Shown: one piece after another, positions 33,861 through 45,233 of the stretch
Position numbering within the stretch: position 1 is the stretch's first letter
Layout: each line of letters opens with the position of its first letter
Source of the DNA: Pholiota molesta
Taxonomy: Eukaryota > Basidiomycota > Agaricomycetes > Agaricales > Strophariaceae
Direction: 5' to 3'
Assembly (NCBI GenBank): GCA_014925825.1
Contig: JACGCK010000067.1
Span: forward strand, 62,001 to 126,000
Length of the DNA: 64,000 nt
Translations under genes and position numbers: made by a program
Notes under the pieces: generated by a model
What the model saw: the letters and a program-made list of their open reading frames with translations, nothing else
What the model was told of the DNA's origin: nothing
Database searches by the model: none

Positions 33861-36800
33861 ATGTCTGCCTTTCCTCCTCCGGTTTTACTCGAACTTGATG
33901 ACCCTTCATGCCCTGATACTCCTGTGGCTCCATCCGCGTCCCAGATACCCACCATTGAAGCTCCGGAACTTCTACCAGCTGTAGATCAGCTCGAAGGACC
34001 ATCTCTGGCCTCTACTCTTAAATTACCCGACCCTTCTGGCCAATTTCTATCCCCAGTCATTCCTCCCAAACCCGAATTCTCTCTGGCCGACGTGTTAGAG
34101 CCCAATGGATCTGGAGGGTTTGAGGCGCTTCTTGGTCCGGAGATGGGAGCTGTAGACATCACGGTCGCAGGTATACACCTTCATTACCTCGCCCGTGACA
34201 ACTCTGTCTCATCTTCATCGTATCAGCTGATGGCAGTTTCATCGAGACTTCATCAGGACCAATAGCTCGGGAACTTAAACGAAGATACGACCAGCTGCTT
34301 GGGGTTGGGCCCTCTCTCCGCTCTCCTTATGCTATCACAGGCTTTGTGAACCAGCACGGAAGACCCATGTATCGTATTGGGTCCGTATCTTTCTTTTTTC
34401 TTGATTGGGTTTTTTATCTTCTGACCTTCCTTTTGTAGCCACCGAGATGAGAATTCTGCACCTGCGGCGTCTGCAGCTGAACTCGAGGACCGTATCATCC
34501 AGTCTAAGACCTCCACTGATCCCTCGAATTCCCCAAGGCGAAACGCCGGTCGAGACTCAGCATGCATTTCCCTCCAGCAATGTTCGGTAAACCTGCTGCT
34601 AACCCGCTTCTCGTCCTCCAACCGCTACTTCCTCCACGTCGTCTTCGGGAAAGAAACTTCGGAAGACTCGGTCAATACCAGACATGTTCGGGACAGAAGT
34701 GATCGTCACCAATGCACCCACATTTACCGTCACTGGCCGCGGTCACTCTCAGAGCGTTACAGCTGCCGACCTGCCTCGTCCTAGCATTCCGTTCAATGTG
34801 GCTCCACCCAACAGCAACAGATCGATTTCTTCGGCGAGTTGATGGACTGGTTTACTCCTGCCTCGAGCGCTTCCAGCAATTTCTCTTCCCATAGCTTGTT
34901 CAATCCCGGAAAAGTGTCCTCAGACCCAGCAAGACCCCGCACAGTCATTGGTCAGCCCTTCGGTAATGGCGTAAAATTTGACAATCCCTCGCAGAAACCT
35001 ACTCTTGATCGTCTCCCGTTGCCTCGTCTCATCCGTGAAATGCAATCCTTTGAATCAGGACTTACGGCCCGCCAGGTCGACGCGTATGACGATCTGTCCG
35101 ATGCAGATACCCCCATCTTGGATCGCCGTGATTCGAGTGACGACATGACGCGTCCTTTATCAGCTATCCGTTTGAGCATGCTGTCGCTGCCAGAGCTGGA
35201 GGATACACCATCTATGTCCGAGCTTGCCGACGATGCTGCCATTGTCACCGAACCGCCTCGTCTAGAGTTCACGCCGTCCGCAGAGTCCTTGCGCCTGTCT
35301 TCGCATTATTCATCTGAGGTGTTCAACGTTCTACAGACATATCGGGGTTTGCCAACTTTCGAAAATCTGGTACCAGACTCTGGGAGGCTGAGAACACGAC
35401 TGTCATCAGATTGTCTTTGGCTGCAGACCAAACTGCTACGCCGCGAGATGACCCTCGATTCGTTATTTGGGGCGAAACCATACCTGACCACGATGTCGAA
35501 GACTATCATTCCACCTCGAGGGACAGTGTAACGGATAATCCACCCTCCCACAACTCGACTTCAAGCATGTCCAAGAGGAGAAATAGCAAGGTCTCCAGAC
35601 TCATGTCTCCAGAGGGTCATCCTCCAACCTTCCACCGTCCCCTGGGCAACGGGTCCTCCTCGCGGCGACAATCGAACGTTGGATAGCGCAGCTGACGAGC
35701 GACCTGAACTACGACGAGCTTCTGAACTTTTTCCTCACGTACCGACATACGTAGCGCCGTCGACTTGTGCATCTCTTCATCTGCCGGTTCCATTGGGCTT
35801 TACAGCCATCCTCCTCATCGCAAGACGAGAAGGTGCGCCGCATTGTACGTGTGCGGACATTCGTGGCCATTCGGTATTGGTTCGTGACGTTCTTCACGGT
35901 GGACTTCATCCCAAATCGCGAGCTGCGATTGTTGATGTCGGACTGGCTGAATACTTTGCTCGGAGATCCGATTTTGAAGAGGCATAGCGACGCTGTCGTG
36001 AGTCCAACATATCAACTTTCGTTGTGCTGTAATTTCTCATCGAGTTTATCTAGGATATCGTGCGGCGGCTTATCAAAGTTGCCAAAGAGTGCAAACGGGC
36101 CCATACGCGAGCGACTGAGAAGCCAAAACAACCGAGTACACCTCCGCGAGAACCAGAAGAGAACCCTGTTGAACACCTACTAGGCAAAAGTTTCGCAGAA
36201 GCGATACGGAAGCCGCCTGTGGAAGACGACGTCTCTGAACTAGACCTGGATTTCCTTCCGGATGAAGCGAGAGTAGATGAACCATCGTCTGGCTTCCCAA
36301 GTGATCCGGCGAATGCCCATCTCACCGCAGGAAATGCGCTCGGAGGCGTTCTAACAGGGAACAGGCCGACGTCGCTGCCTCTATCATCCTTGAACATACT
36401 GCAGCGCACAGACCATGCCCCAGGACCATCGAGCGACGCAGAATCGCACTATGTCCAGAATGGGGCGGTCCAGCTCAGCATGAAGCACAGCGCCCTTTCG
36501 CGTGCGTTCGTGAGGACCATCGGGCGTCTCGGGCGTTGGAAGCGTGTGCTGAACCCCAGATCGCGCCCGACGACGATCACGGCGCCCTGCGGCGTCGGCG
36601 TGTCTGCGTTGACCTGGACGTCACTGCACCTCAAGATCTGCTCACCAGGAAAGGCGGGGTCGAACAGTTCCTCAAGATGACCGAACCTGTTGCGAAATCG
36701 CCGTCTGTTCCTGTCATCACTATTGCGCCTGCTGTGACACCTATCCACTCACCAATTCCACCGATACCCCCATGCCCAAGACGCCGCCGCCTGTACCTTA

Positions 36801-39160
36801 TTACGACGGAACGCTGTCTTCTCCCCAATCGCCTGTGCAACCTCTACATTGGACCCCAGACACACCGATACCACTTCTGCCAGCGCGCCAGCACCCTCAG
36901 CACCCTCACCCGAACAACCCGAATCGTCATCGGAACCTATAGTTGACGAGCGTCGAGAATCTGTGGTCCCGATCGTCGCTGTGGACGAGACTCATGCTGT
37001 CGACGACATCGCTCGTACTTCTGAAGATGCTGAATCAGAGGCCAATCACTCATCCTATAGTGACCATGAAATTGATCGACTACAGGAGCCAAGTCGTGCT
37101 CGATCATTCCGATCATCGACTTCTACCGATTCCTTCGGTGAACCACTTACATCAGGGGGCGCTCTTCCGCCGATGTTCCCTGGTCAACACAATCAGTGGT
37201 CGTTCGATGTGGTCTCGATAAGCGATTTCTCTGATGTGTCGTCTTCGGTCCCAGAGGACCCCTCGTTCCCGCCTGGCTTGCGAAAGCCGCCTAAAAAGTT
37301 GCCTAACCGTCGCGATTTCGAGTTTGTTCGGCGATCAGAAGTGTCATCGATGGGGATCGTATCGCAGGATCTATGCGGGATTCCGTGACCAGTTCGTCCA
37401 TTCGGAAACATCGCCCACTTCGTCAGGACCTAGAGGCTTCCAAAAGTGGCAGCTCAAGTCTCTGCAGCAGACTTTCGAGTCTCTCAGCAATGATGAGGAC
37501 GACACTGGAGATGTGGAAGCGGCTCTCAGGCGCCTAGAGGGGCACATCAATCCGAAAATCCAGCAAGAGAAGGCGGAGAAGGTTGATGGATGGGTTCGAA
37601 CGCTTCAAGAGAGAATGGCAAACGGTGATTACGATTACGAGGATTCATTTTCCCGAAGATGAGGTCGAAGGTTTCATTGACGAGCTTCCAAGTCCGACAC
37701 TGAAGACGAGACTGGCGACCCGCTTGTTGTCGCATTCCTTCCGAATCAGTAACCATGATCATCTTCAAGAAGATAGCGGCATCGCAGCGTATACACCAGT
37801 TGCCACAGAATCAGATCATCATCAGCCTGTGCCGCCGCCTCCAGGTCTCGAATCCTTCTCTCGCTCCCAGGATTCCAAGGATTCCAAGGACTCCAAGGAC
37901 TCCAAACCTGCGGTCGAGGATGTAGTTCCACTTGAAATTCTGCAGAGCAGGGTAACCCCATCTTTGGATATCTCTATGCCAGCGGCTTTCAATAACTCTA
38001 TCGATAAGGCCTTAACGTCGAAATTTGCCAATTCCGACAGACGATATCACCGATCCTTCATTCTGGATTCTCCGGCCGAGCTCCTGGCTCAACAATTCTC
38101 CATGATCGATAGAGAGCTGTTTATGCTTGTCAAATTCGAGGAGCTCGTGAACGAGGATTGGACTGAGTGCGAGGAAGTTAACGTTCTCGATTGGGCTCAA
38201 TACCTGAAAGACCGATCCCGTTGGAAAGCGGAAGGGCGGTTTGCGGAAAAGACCACAGCCCTCGCTGCCTTGAGGGCCCGTTTCAATCTTATGGTTTCCT
38301 TCGTCATCTCCGAAATCGTCCTAACGGCGCCTTCTGATCGACATATCGTGGTCAATAAATTTATCCGTATTGCATGGGTAAGCATGAGCCATTTCCATTT
38401 ATGCTATGGTACTGATTTTTGCGTGCAGAAATCTTATTCTCTGAGCAATTTCCACACCTTGACGGCTATCATCACCGCTCTCCAGAATGGCTGGGTGACC
38501 AAAGCCATGCGCAAGGGCTGGAGCAGAATCGGCAGTTACGAAAACCGAATGTTCAGAGATCTCAAAAAATTCACAAGCAATACTGGTGACTTCATGTTTA
38601 TGCGACAAATCGTTGATTCTATCGTGGATTCCAAACCTTTAGAAACTAGCCATCACGCTGCTTCTGTTGTCAGCGGAGGAGACTCGCAAAATGGTAAAGT
38701 TAAAACCGGCTCCGATAATCGACCAGTCATACCTTTGGCATGTATTCCCTTCATCGGTATGTTTCATTGTTTTATACGCGTGGAATCGGATCCTTACCCC
38801 TTTTTTAGGCATCTATCTCTCGCAGCTTCGTCGACACAACAAGTTACCCGCTCTTATCGATCCAACCACTCCCAACAACGTCATAGGAATTGACCCTGAT
38901 ACTGCCGTATTTGACCCCCTGCGCACCCTGAGGTGTTCTCTAATTTGACGCCTCTTCCGCCTTCGATGCATCTGGAACCACTGATCAATGTGCACAAGCA
39001 ACGACGCATCGCCGATGTCATCAAGTCCTTGGTGGCTGGCCAGCATCTTGCAAGTCGTATCCAATTCGACGTGAACAAGAAACTGTTCCAACGATGCCTT
39101 CGCCTGCGAGGCTTGGACCCACAAACTTTACAACGGGCGCTTGCCATTTACCAAGATTAA
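33861..39160 (+). CDS. Ras guanine-nucleotide exchange factor (RasGEF_N plus RasGEF), frame broken
   Basis: The predicted role is to load GTP onto a Ras-type GTPase. The start MSAFPPPVLLELDDPSCPDT opens a long low-complexity N-terminus (exon 1 33861-34170; intron to about 34236). RasGEF_N lies at about 35670-36120 (WIAQLTSDLNYDELLNFFLT, CHLFICRFHWALQ, VRVRTFVAIRYWFVTFF, RRLIKVAKECKRAH). A Ser/Pro/acidic linker follows, with a nine-nt GATTCCAAG-type repeat at 37869-37905. The catalytic domain begins near 38068 (SPAELLAQQFSMIDRELFML) and includes FHTLTAIITALQNGWVTKAM, DFMFMRQIVDSIVDSKPL, IPLACIPFIG, HLEPLINVHKQRRIADVI, ending ALAIYQD at 39160. No SH3 domain is seen, unlike Cdc25; the layout is closer to Lte1-type GEFs. 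At least eight breaks (for example about 34537, 34602, 34843, 35384, 35660 and 38928) each fit one missing base. Confidence 0.82.
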
Positions 39161-40595
39161 TGAAATATTATGTCGTACTACCAACCTTATTTCTTTCTTA
39201 TCCTCTTATCCTCGCACTTTCGTATACCTGTTTACCTTAACTTGTTATCTAGATTATCCAGTGTTCATGGTTCTTTTATTGGTTCAAGGCAAGTGAACGT
39301 CACATATTAGGCATTCGATACCTCGAGCCTTCATTTCTCAATAGAATTCGTATTTTCTTTTGTAATTTATGTACTTTTCATACGAAACCAATGGTCTGGT
39401 ACAGACCCGCAGTTGAAAGCTGTTAACATACTTAGTTTCCATGTCGTTAGACCCGTTTACTCTTCAAAGCATGTCACGGCCCAATCTCAATAAACCGGCC
39501 GGCTGACGCTCGTTGCCGTCGCTGTCGCTGGTTTCATTCATGAGAGACTCACGTACAGTAATGCGAAAGCCGACCTCCAGTGTTGTATCGATGCATCCCG
39601 GATGAAGGTATGCCAAGGTCGGCGTTGGAGTTCGAGTTCGCAGAAATGGTGTTCATGTGCGGTTGAAGACGAAGCGGATGATGAGCCAGATCTAGACAAG
39701 GTCCTACACAAACAAGGGCGATCCGGCAAGCTCCGCTCTTTCTCCCCCATCCTCGCCACGACTCCAGTCTCTCCCAGTCTCCGGGAGCGTTTCGCTAAGT
39801 AGCTTTGTTCTTCCTCACACACGCTGCTTTGACGCTGCTAACTAGCGCGAACCTGCGTATCTGCACCTCTCTCGAAATGATGCTCCAGTCAGACAGCTAA
39901 ATATGCCATTCTGCACCGCCCTCAACTCATAAGTTGGATGTCGAGGCTACTGTTCGCGTACAATCGGGTCTAATCGAATTTTATCTAATACTCTACGACC
40001 ACCAGCACTGAAACGTCGACCAGCACTCCCAATCGACGTCACCACGCTGAACTTCAACAGCGTCGATGTCCAAATTAAATGCCTGCTTGTGCTCCAGGGA
40101 TTGGGGTTTTTGCTTCCATGTAGGCGTTTGTTCTTAATACGTGTCAATACAAATTATGACTAACAAATTTAGACAGACAATCCAATATACAACCGATGCG
40201 CACAAAACCAGTCAACTATCGCTCTACGATATGTAACATTCAAGTAACATTGTAAGTAAAAGATTAGTCCATTTTTATATCGTAGCTGATCTTCCTTTGA
40301 ATCCGGCAGATTTCACTCCCTTCGACACGCCTCCCATTTCCCGCCCCGAATCTAATTCGGAGATTTCGTACGAAAACCGCATCTTCTGGCTGCGCTTCGT
40401 CCGCGGGTGGTCGTCACCAGAGCCTGGTATCTCCACACCAATTTCCTCCGAGCTCGCCGTTGGTCGACCTCGATAACCAAATGACGTCCCCCTGCTGTCG
40501 CTCGTTTCCATCGCTGTCGCTGGTCCCATTCATTGCGCTTGCCGTGGCACTACGTCGTCAGAATCTGCGGCGCTGGGTAACGGCAGGCTGTGAGA
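39161..40595. other. Interval with gene fragments, no intact gene
   Basis: Between the converging RasGEF and DUF6535 genes. It contains the paralogous fragment at 39990-40148 (listed) and an 84-codon minus-strand frame at 40275-40529 (MGPATAMETSDSRGTSFGYR) that could be a lost C-terminal extension of the DUF6535 gene or nothing. The CGTCGCTGTCGCTGGT-like segment at 39515 recurs near 40505. Confidence 0.4.
39990..40148 (+). pseudogene. Gene fragment, paralogous to 44585-44720
   Basis: A short frame reads LPIDVTTLNFNSVDVQIKCL then LVLQGLGFLLP. The same pattern recurs at 44629-44720 as FPIDLATPNFESVETKWLFM then LQGIGFSL. The similarity continues into the downstream non-coding part (GACTAACAAATTTAGACAGA compared with GCTAATAGATTGAGACAGA). 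The family is not recognised and there is no complete gene around either copy. Confidence 0.5.
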
Positions 40596-43526
40596 TTAAT
40601 CCGCTGTTGCGGCGGCTGTGGCGACACCATCATTACCCGAAGGAGGCGTTTCGTCAGGCCCATCGGACGAAGGTCGTAAACGAGAGAGAGGGTGATCATC
40701 AGTCGTGCCAGCGCCTTCAGTTGACGCCTCAGGATGATGTAGGATGGTAGGTAAGTCTGACTGCGACTGTGAGATGCTTTCGTCTTCGTCATTGGCCGAG
40801 ATGAAGGCAGGCTCGTGTCCGGAATTTTCGAGATAAGGCTTGGGGCACGCGCTCGTCAGCGGAGCAACGCTATCCGTGGTCGGTTCTGCAGATTGACAGA
40901 CATTTCCGGGAGACGTAGCAGCCAAAAGATTAATGACATTTCTAACATTCGTCTCTAAATTCAGGTAGTATTGATGTTGTAACGAGGGATCAGGTGGAGA
41001 TCCTTCTGAAGAAGAAATGGGACCTATATGAAGAAATCATATTGAGAATGAGTATGTAAAATTCAAAGGGATAATTGCACCTCGTTGTAAGATGCAAGGG
41101 CCAGGGCCAGTAAGGTAACCGAAGATTTCATTCCACCACTGGTCTGAAAATCTTTCCATTTCCCGGCCAATACCCTGGGCCCATTCATGACCCTTAAACC
41201 GTATCTCAAGGAGATCATTCTTCTGGCCAGAAATCCACGTTTTGTGCAAAGCATTGAGCGATGACCTAAATGCTCGCCAAAAATGACTGTCCTGGTTCCT
41301 TGAAACGCCAGAAAATGCCAATCTGTCCAATAGATGCCATGAGAATATCGAGGTGAGATAGAAGAAGACATCCAGTAATGCAACCTTGGAACTTGATGAT
41401 GTGTTGGATAGGGCTTCATTTAAATAGTCGCTTATAAACTTGAAGAGTTGGGCAAGTTGATCATCGATATTTAGTAGTATGTCTTGTTTAGTGAATGGAT
41501 CTTTCTGTGGGGAAGCCAAATGGTCACTAGTCCAAAATGCCAAAATCAAAAGCACTCCAGGCATCCCCGGGTGTGTAAGAAGAAACTCTGTTGTCCGATT
41601 GTGAGAGACATGATGGGAAGCAGCCAATTCGATAATCGCAGTGAGAACATTTGTTGCAGTTGAATATTGTTGATCTATGTACAGTCCAATGGTCAACATA
41701 CAAAAAAGGGTACTTGCTTCAATTTCTTACCAGGTGTGAGAAGATTGGTACATATCATAGAGTTTACCACAAACTCAGTAAGGATGGTAGGGATAGGGAT
41801 AGGTGAAGAACCATCAGGAATGGCAGGTATCAATGGTTCAATATTGCCAATGAGATGTAGTACCTGCAGCCACAATTCTCGGTAGTACTGGTGTAGTGCT
41901 GGCGAGGGGTGGTTATCTAAAAGCATGCAAAGAAAAATCATGGTTTGGTCGGTACTGAATTGTGATTTGGCCTCTGGGTTTATATGATAAACAGAAAAGT
42001 CATGGCCACTGGGTTGATCAGATTTATAAATTCCACCATGAAGGATAAAGTTTGACAAGGAGCAAGACTTGGCAATCTTCGAATGAAGGTGTTCGAAGTA
42101 ATTGCTACGACGGTCTTGCCGTTTAAACTCTTCCCAAACAATGCCTGTCCATGTAGATTCAGCAAGTTCATTAAAACAGAGAACCAAGGCAGCAAGAAAT
42201 GAGTCCGTGTGTTTGAAGCCCGGTGTCTGCTGTGCTACCTTGACCAAATATTGAATCGCATCACTGAGAGGGAAGCTGTCTTCCCAGGAGGTTCGGTGGT
42301 GATATAGTTCTGGATCATGATCCAAGATGCATTGATGTAATGCATCGCGCAGAGAAAGCCATTCTCGGTCAAGGGTAGGCCAAGTGCGTTGGTACCACAT
42401 CTTTCGTACAGATGGTACCAGATGATCTGCAATGAGTAAGGAACGATTTTCGATTTTCCAACACCAGCCATCACTATCAGGCGAGCTGCTATCAAAGTCA
42501 AGGAATGGGGAGGGGAAAATACGGAAAATTGCATGAATGCAAATCCGAAATAGTGATCGGAATGCAAGGGACTGGGGAGATTTGAATGGACATGGAGTGG
42601 GTAGTGTTGTCCGAGGATAGAGCCCACAAAAGAAAAAAAGGCCCTGAAGTGATGGAAGGATCGTAGTCGCGGCGAGGAACAGCAATGTCAGTCCAACAAT
42701 AATAGAGACGGGGATCACGAGCTTCGTTCCAAGGGGCAAGGAGAAATCGATCAACCCGGCCAGAAAGAGGACAAGGGCGGCTTGAAGTAGTAGAGGAAGC
42801 ACTGCAAATACCTGCCGCAAATACCATGCCTCTATGGCCTCCGACCGCATGTGAAGCATCGCCAACTTCTCTTTGCTAGAATATCCGCCATAGGATTGGT
42901 GTTCGCGCAGCCACTGGAGAGCGATAGTGCCGACAAGAACAGTCGTGAGACTGAGGATTAGGCTGATGAACCAGAACACATTGATCCTAATGGCAGATGA
43001 TGTTTGCGAGAATGGAGCGAGGATGGAATCTGGGCTAACAGCTGGGGGGAAAGGGGAAGTGTTGTTGAGTCCGCTGGCGATATGGAAGAGCAGGCCGGTA
43101 ATAGCATCATTCGGATCCGGCAGCAGGAGCTTGTAGGATTCGACGACGAAGGTCGTGACCACAGCAGAGAAAAGGCCCGCCTTTACCATAGTATATGTAA
43201 GAGCTAGTGAAAAATGAGGTAAAACGGTGATGGTCGACTCACGAAGATCAAAAGGTTTTGGACTTCGTCCTTCCATGCGTTGCATCGCAATGTATCCGCC
43301 TCGAGTTCTGGCGTCAGAAGTGTTGTCCATGGATCGCCGTCCTTTGGAAGTGCATGCTCATATGGGGCCTTGATGTCCACAGGCTTTGTACCTCCCGGGC
43401 CATTATCCTTGACACAATATCAGATCAATGCATCGATGGAATTTGGTACATACTGACTGCTGTGGGACCCGGCGGCGGAACATCTGCATTATTTGCTCGG
43501 ATGTTCTGTGCTTGGCTTTCGCTCAT
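40596..43526 (-). CDS. DUF6535 multi-pass membrane protein
   Basis: DUF6535 proteins are abundant in mushrooms and have no known function. Five exons join without a frame break into 901 aa: 43526-43458, 43407-43243, 43180-41731, 41674-41081 and 41023-40596. The signature is at the start: YEHALPKDGDPWTTLLTPEL, NAWKDEVQNLLIF, then AGLFSAVVTTFVVESYKLLL and the extracellular-type segment before RINVFWFISLILSLTTVLVG, TIALQWLREHQSYGGYSSKE. Two more hydrophobic segments follow (VLPLLLQAALVLFLAGLIDF, VIPVSIIVGLTLLFLAATT), for about four TMs. The long C-terminal half is soluble and helical, ending in an acidic low-complexity tail. The first donor (GTCAGT) is weak. The gene is flanked on both sides by copies of the same unrelated fragment. 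Confidence 0.88.
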
Positions 43527-43888
43527 GGCTGCGGAGTTTCTATGATGCCGCGTAGATGAGTCGGCGGGGTGGGTACCTATGTCCTGTAATCTGTTGATCT
43601 TTCTGGTTCAAGGTATAATGGAGGTTTGTTCAACGTTCAACGTTCGGCGCTCAGCGCTCAGCGCCAGCAGCCTCGAATCAGGCGAGTGGGAAAAACGTCA
43701 AACATGTGAGCAATGTGATCATGACGTGCTTGAGCTCAGCAGAGGTACGAGCGCTACATGGTATCTATCTCTCATCCTGTCATGTTTAAACGCTGTTTGA
43801 CTTCTGCCTTAGTGTCTCGACTATGCCTGTCTTCATTAAGCAATCTTGAATCATTCGCAAAAGAAAACGTCTAACAGAGTGAACATGC

Positions 43889-44329
43889 CTAATCCCTCAC
43901 TGTTGGAACTTGGCAGCGAACGCATGTCGCCACATCTTTGGGCACTTCCGGGAGTACTTCCTTCCTTCCATCAAGCACACGCAGGATACCGCCAGCCTTA
44001 GGAACAAGCCTGATCTTTGTACGATGTTCAAAGAAATCCAGAGACGGTGGAATGACGACTGCAGAGAGTGTGTTGGAACGTAGATGCGTGAAATAAAGGG
44101 AGATCCACGCCTATCCACGCACAGTAACGCGGAAGTAGCTCCAGACAAGTTCATAGCAGTGATATGCTCGCGACAAGATGATGGCAATGATGAAAGGCTG
44201 GCTGGACGCATCACGCATGTTCAAACTTCGAAAGTCAGTACTCAGTGCCGGCCCGGAAGATTCCGCTTTCTTTTGGACCTGCTCCGAGTCCTGCAAACCC
44301 AATACAAACCTTGTACAAACCACTGGCAC
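43889..44329 (-). pseudogene. Unidentified C-terminal gene remnant
   Basis: The minus strand reads SQPFIIAIILSRAYHCYELV, then after one TAG: NTLSAVVIPPSLDFFEHRTK, IRLVPKAGGILRVLDGRKEV, LPEVPKDVATCVRCQVPTVR and a stop at 43889. The composition is clearly protein-like. No start or upstream exons were found. An intron from 44124 to about 44066 would remove the stop. The family is not recognised. Confidence 0.4.
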
Positions 44330-44584
44330 CTTGCTATGTAGAAAATCTGCGGCCTGCCGCCTCTTCTACCTCTTCCACAATGCCTCAGACAAATTCGTCT
44401 TCATCCAACAACTGACTATGCTACTACATACCGACCGGCCGGTCTCATCAGAAACTTCAACCTCGCAGAAAGGCTTTTTCGATCGGTTTTCTACATCCGA
44501 CCCCAATAAATTATAGTCGGACACGCCTAATCTGATACCTTTTGCGTATGATTTCGTCTGACAGATATATATCGTATCAACCGA

Positions 44585-44720
44585 CTCTCTGGGACCACCA
44601 GCACTAGCGTGCCCCGTGTCTGCCAACTTCCCAATCGACCTCGCCACGCCAAACTTCGAAAGCGTCGAAACCAAATGGCTGTTTATGCTTCAGGGAATAG
44701 GGTTTTCTCTTTGAGGTGGG
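44585..44720 (+). pseudogene. Gene fragment, paralogous to 39990-40148
   Basis: Reads FPIDLATPNFESVETKWLFM and LQGIGFSL before a stop. The counterpart lies on the other side of the DUF6535 gene in the same orientation. Divergence is considerable. Confidence 0.5.
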
Positions 44721-45233
44721 CATACCTTCTCTGACTCGATGCATATGGATCGTTGTACACGCAGAGAATTTCATCGTTTTTTTTTCATTTTGAGTCTGGC
44801 GTCCTTGCTCGGACGTAAAGTACGTTTAATTCGTGGTACATGTTAACATAAACTCGAGCTAATAGATTGAGACAGATGATATACAACGGAGGCACGAAAA
44901 GTCAACGTGGCCGTGATCAATTACCGGCATCACTTTGACTCGCATCTCGTTGATCGACGAGTATCAGGCTGCCTGCGGCAGAGCCTTTGTCAAGATTTCT
45001 GTCCTTGGTATTCCAATTTTAAACTTTGAAAGACGAAAAGGGAGCTGGCCGTAAATGTGCTTAGATGTTCATCCCCGAGTACGAAGGATCAGAACTGCGC
45101 TTGGGCGCTGCGCACCGCGCCTCGACGCCACCAGGTTGTACTTTCCTACATATAACCCGCTTTCTCCCCTGACTTCCCTTTTGTAACTTACAAGTTGTGG
45201 ACATTCGATTCCTTCATATACTAGTATTGGCCA

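Larger units (their letters stand above)
43527..45233. other. Interval with two gene remnants
   Basis: Divergent DUF6535/VPH1 interval of 1.7 kb. It holds a minus-strand remnant at 43889-44329 and the fragment at 44585-44720. A short GC-rich repeat (TTCAACG twice, then GGCGCTCAGCGCTCAGCGCC) lies at 43631-43668. The final 100 bp before VPH1 contain a CATATAAC sequence (about 45155) that could serve as a TATA element. Confidence 0.4.

Noticed and set aside
29828..39160. Programmed ribosomal frameshifting as the explanation for many frame breaks.
   Set aside because: The breaks have no common slippery heptamer or stop-codon context, occur many times in one gene and affect unrelated families. 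Missing bases in the assembly are simpler.
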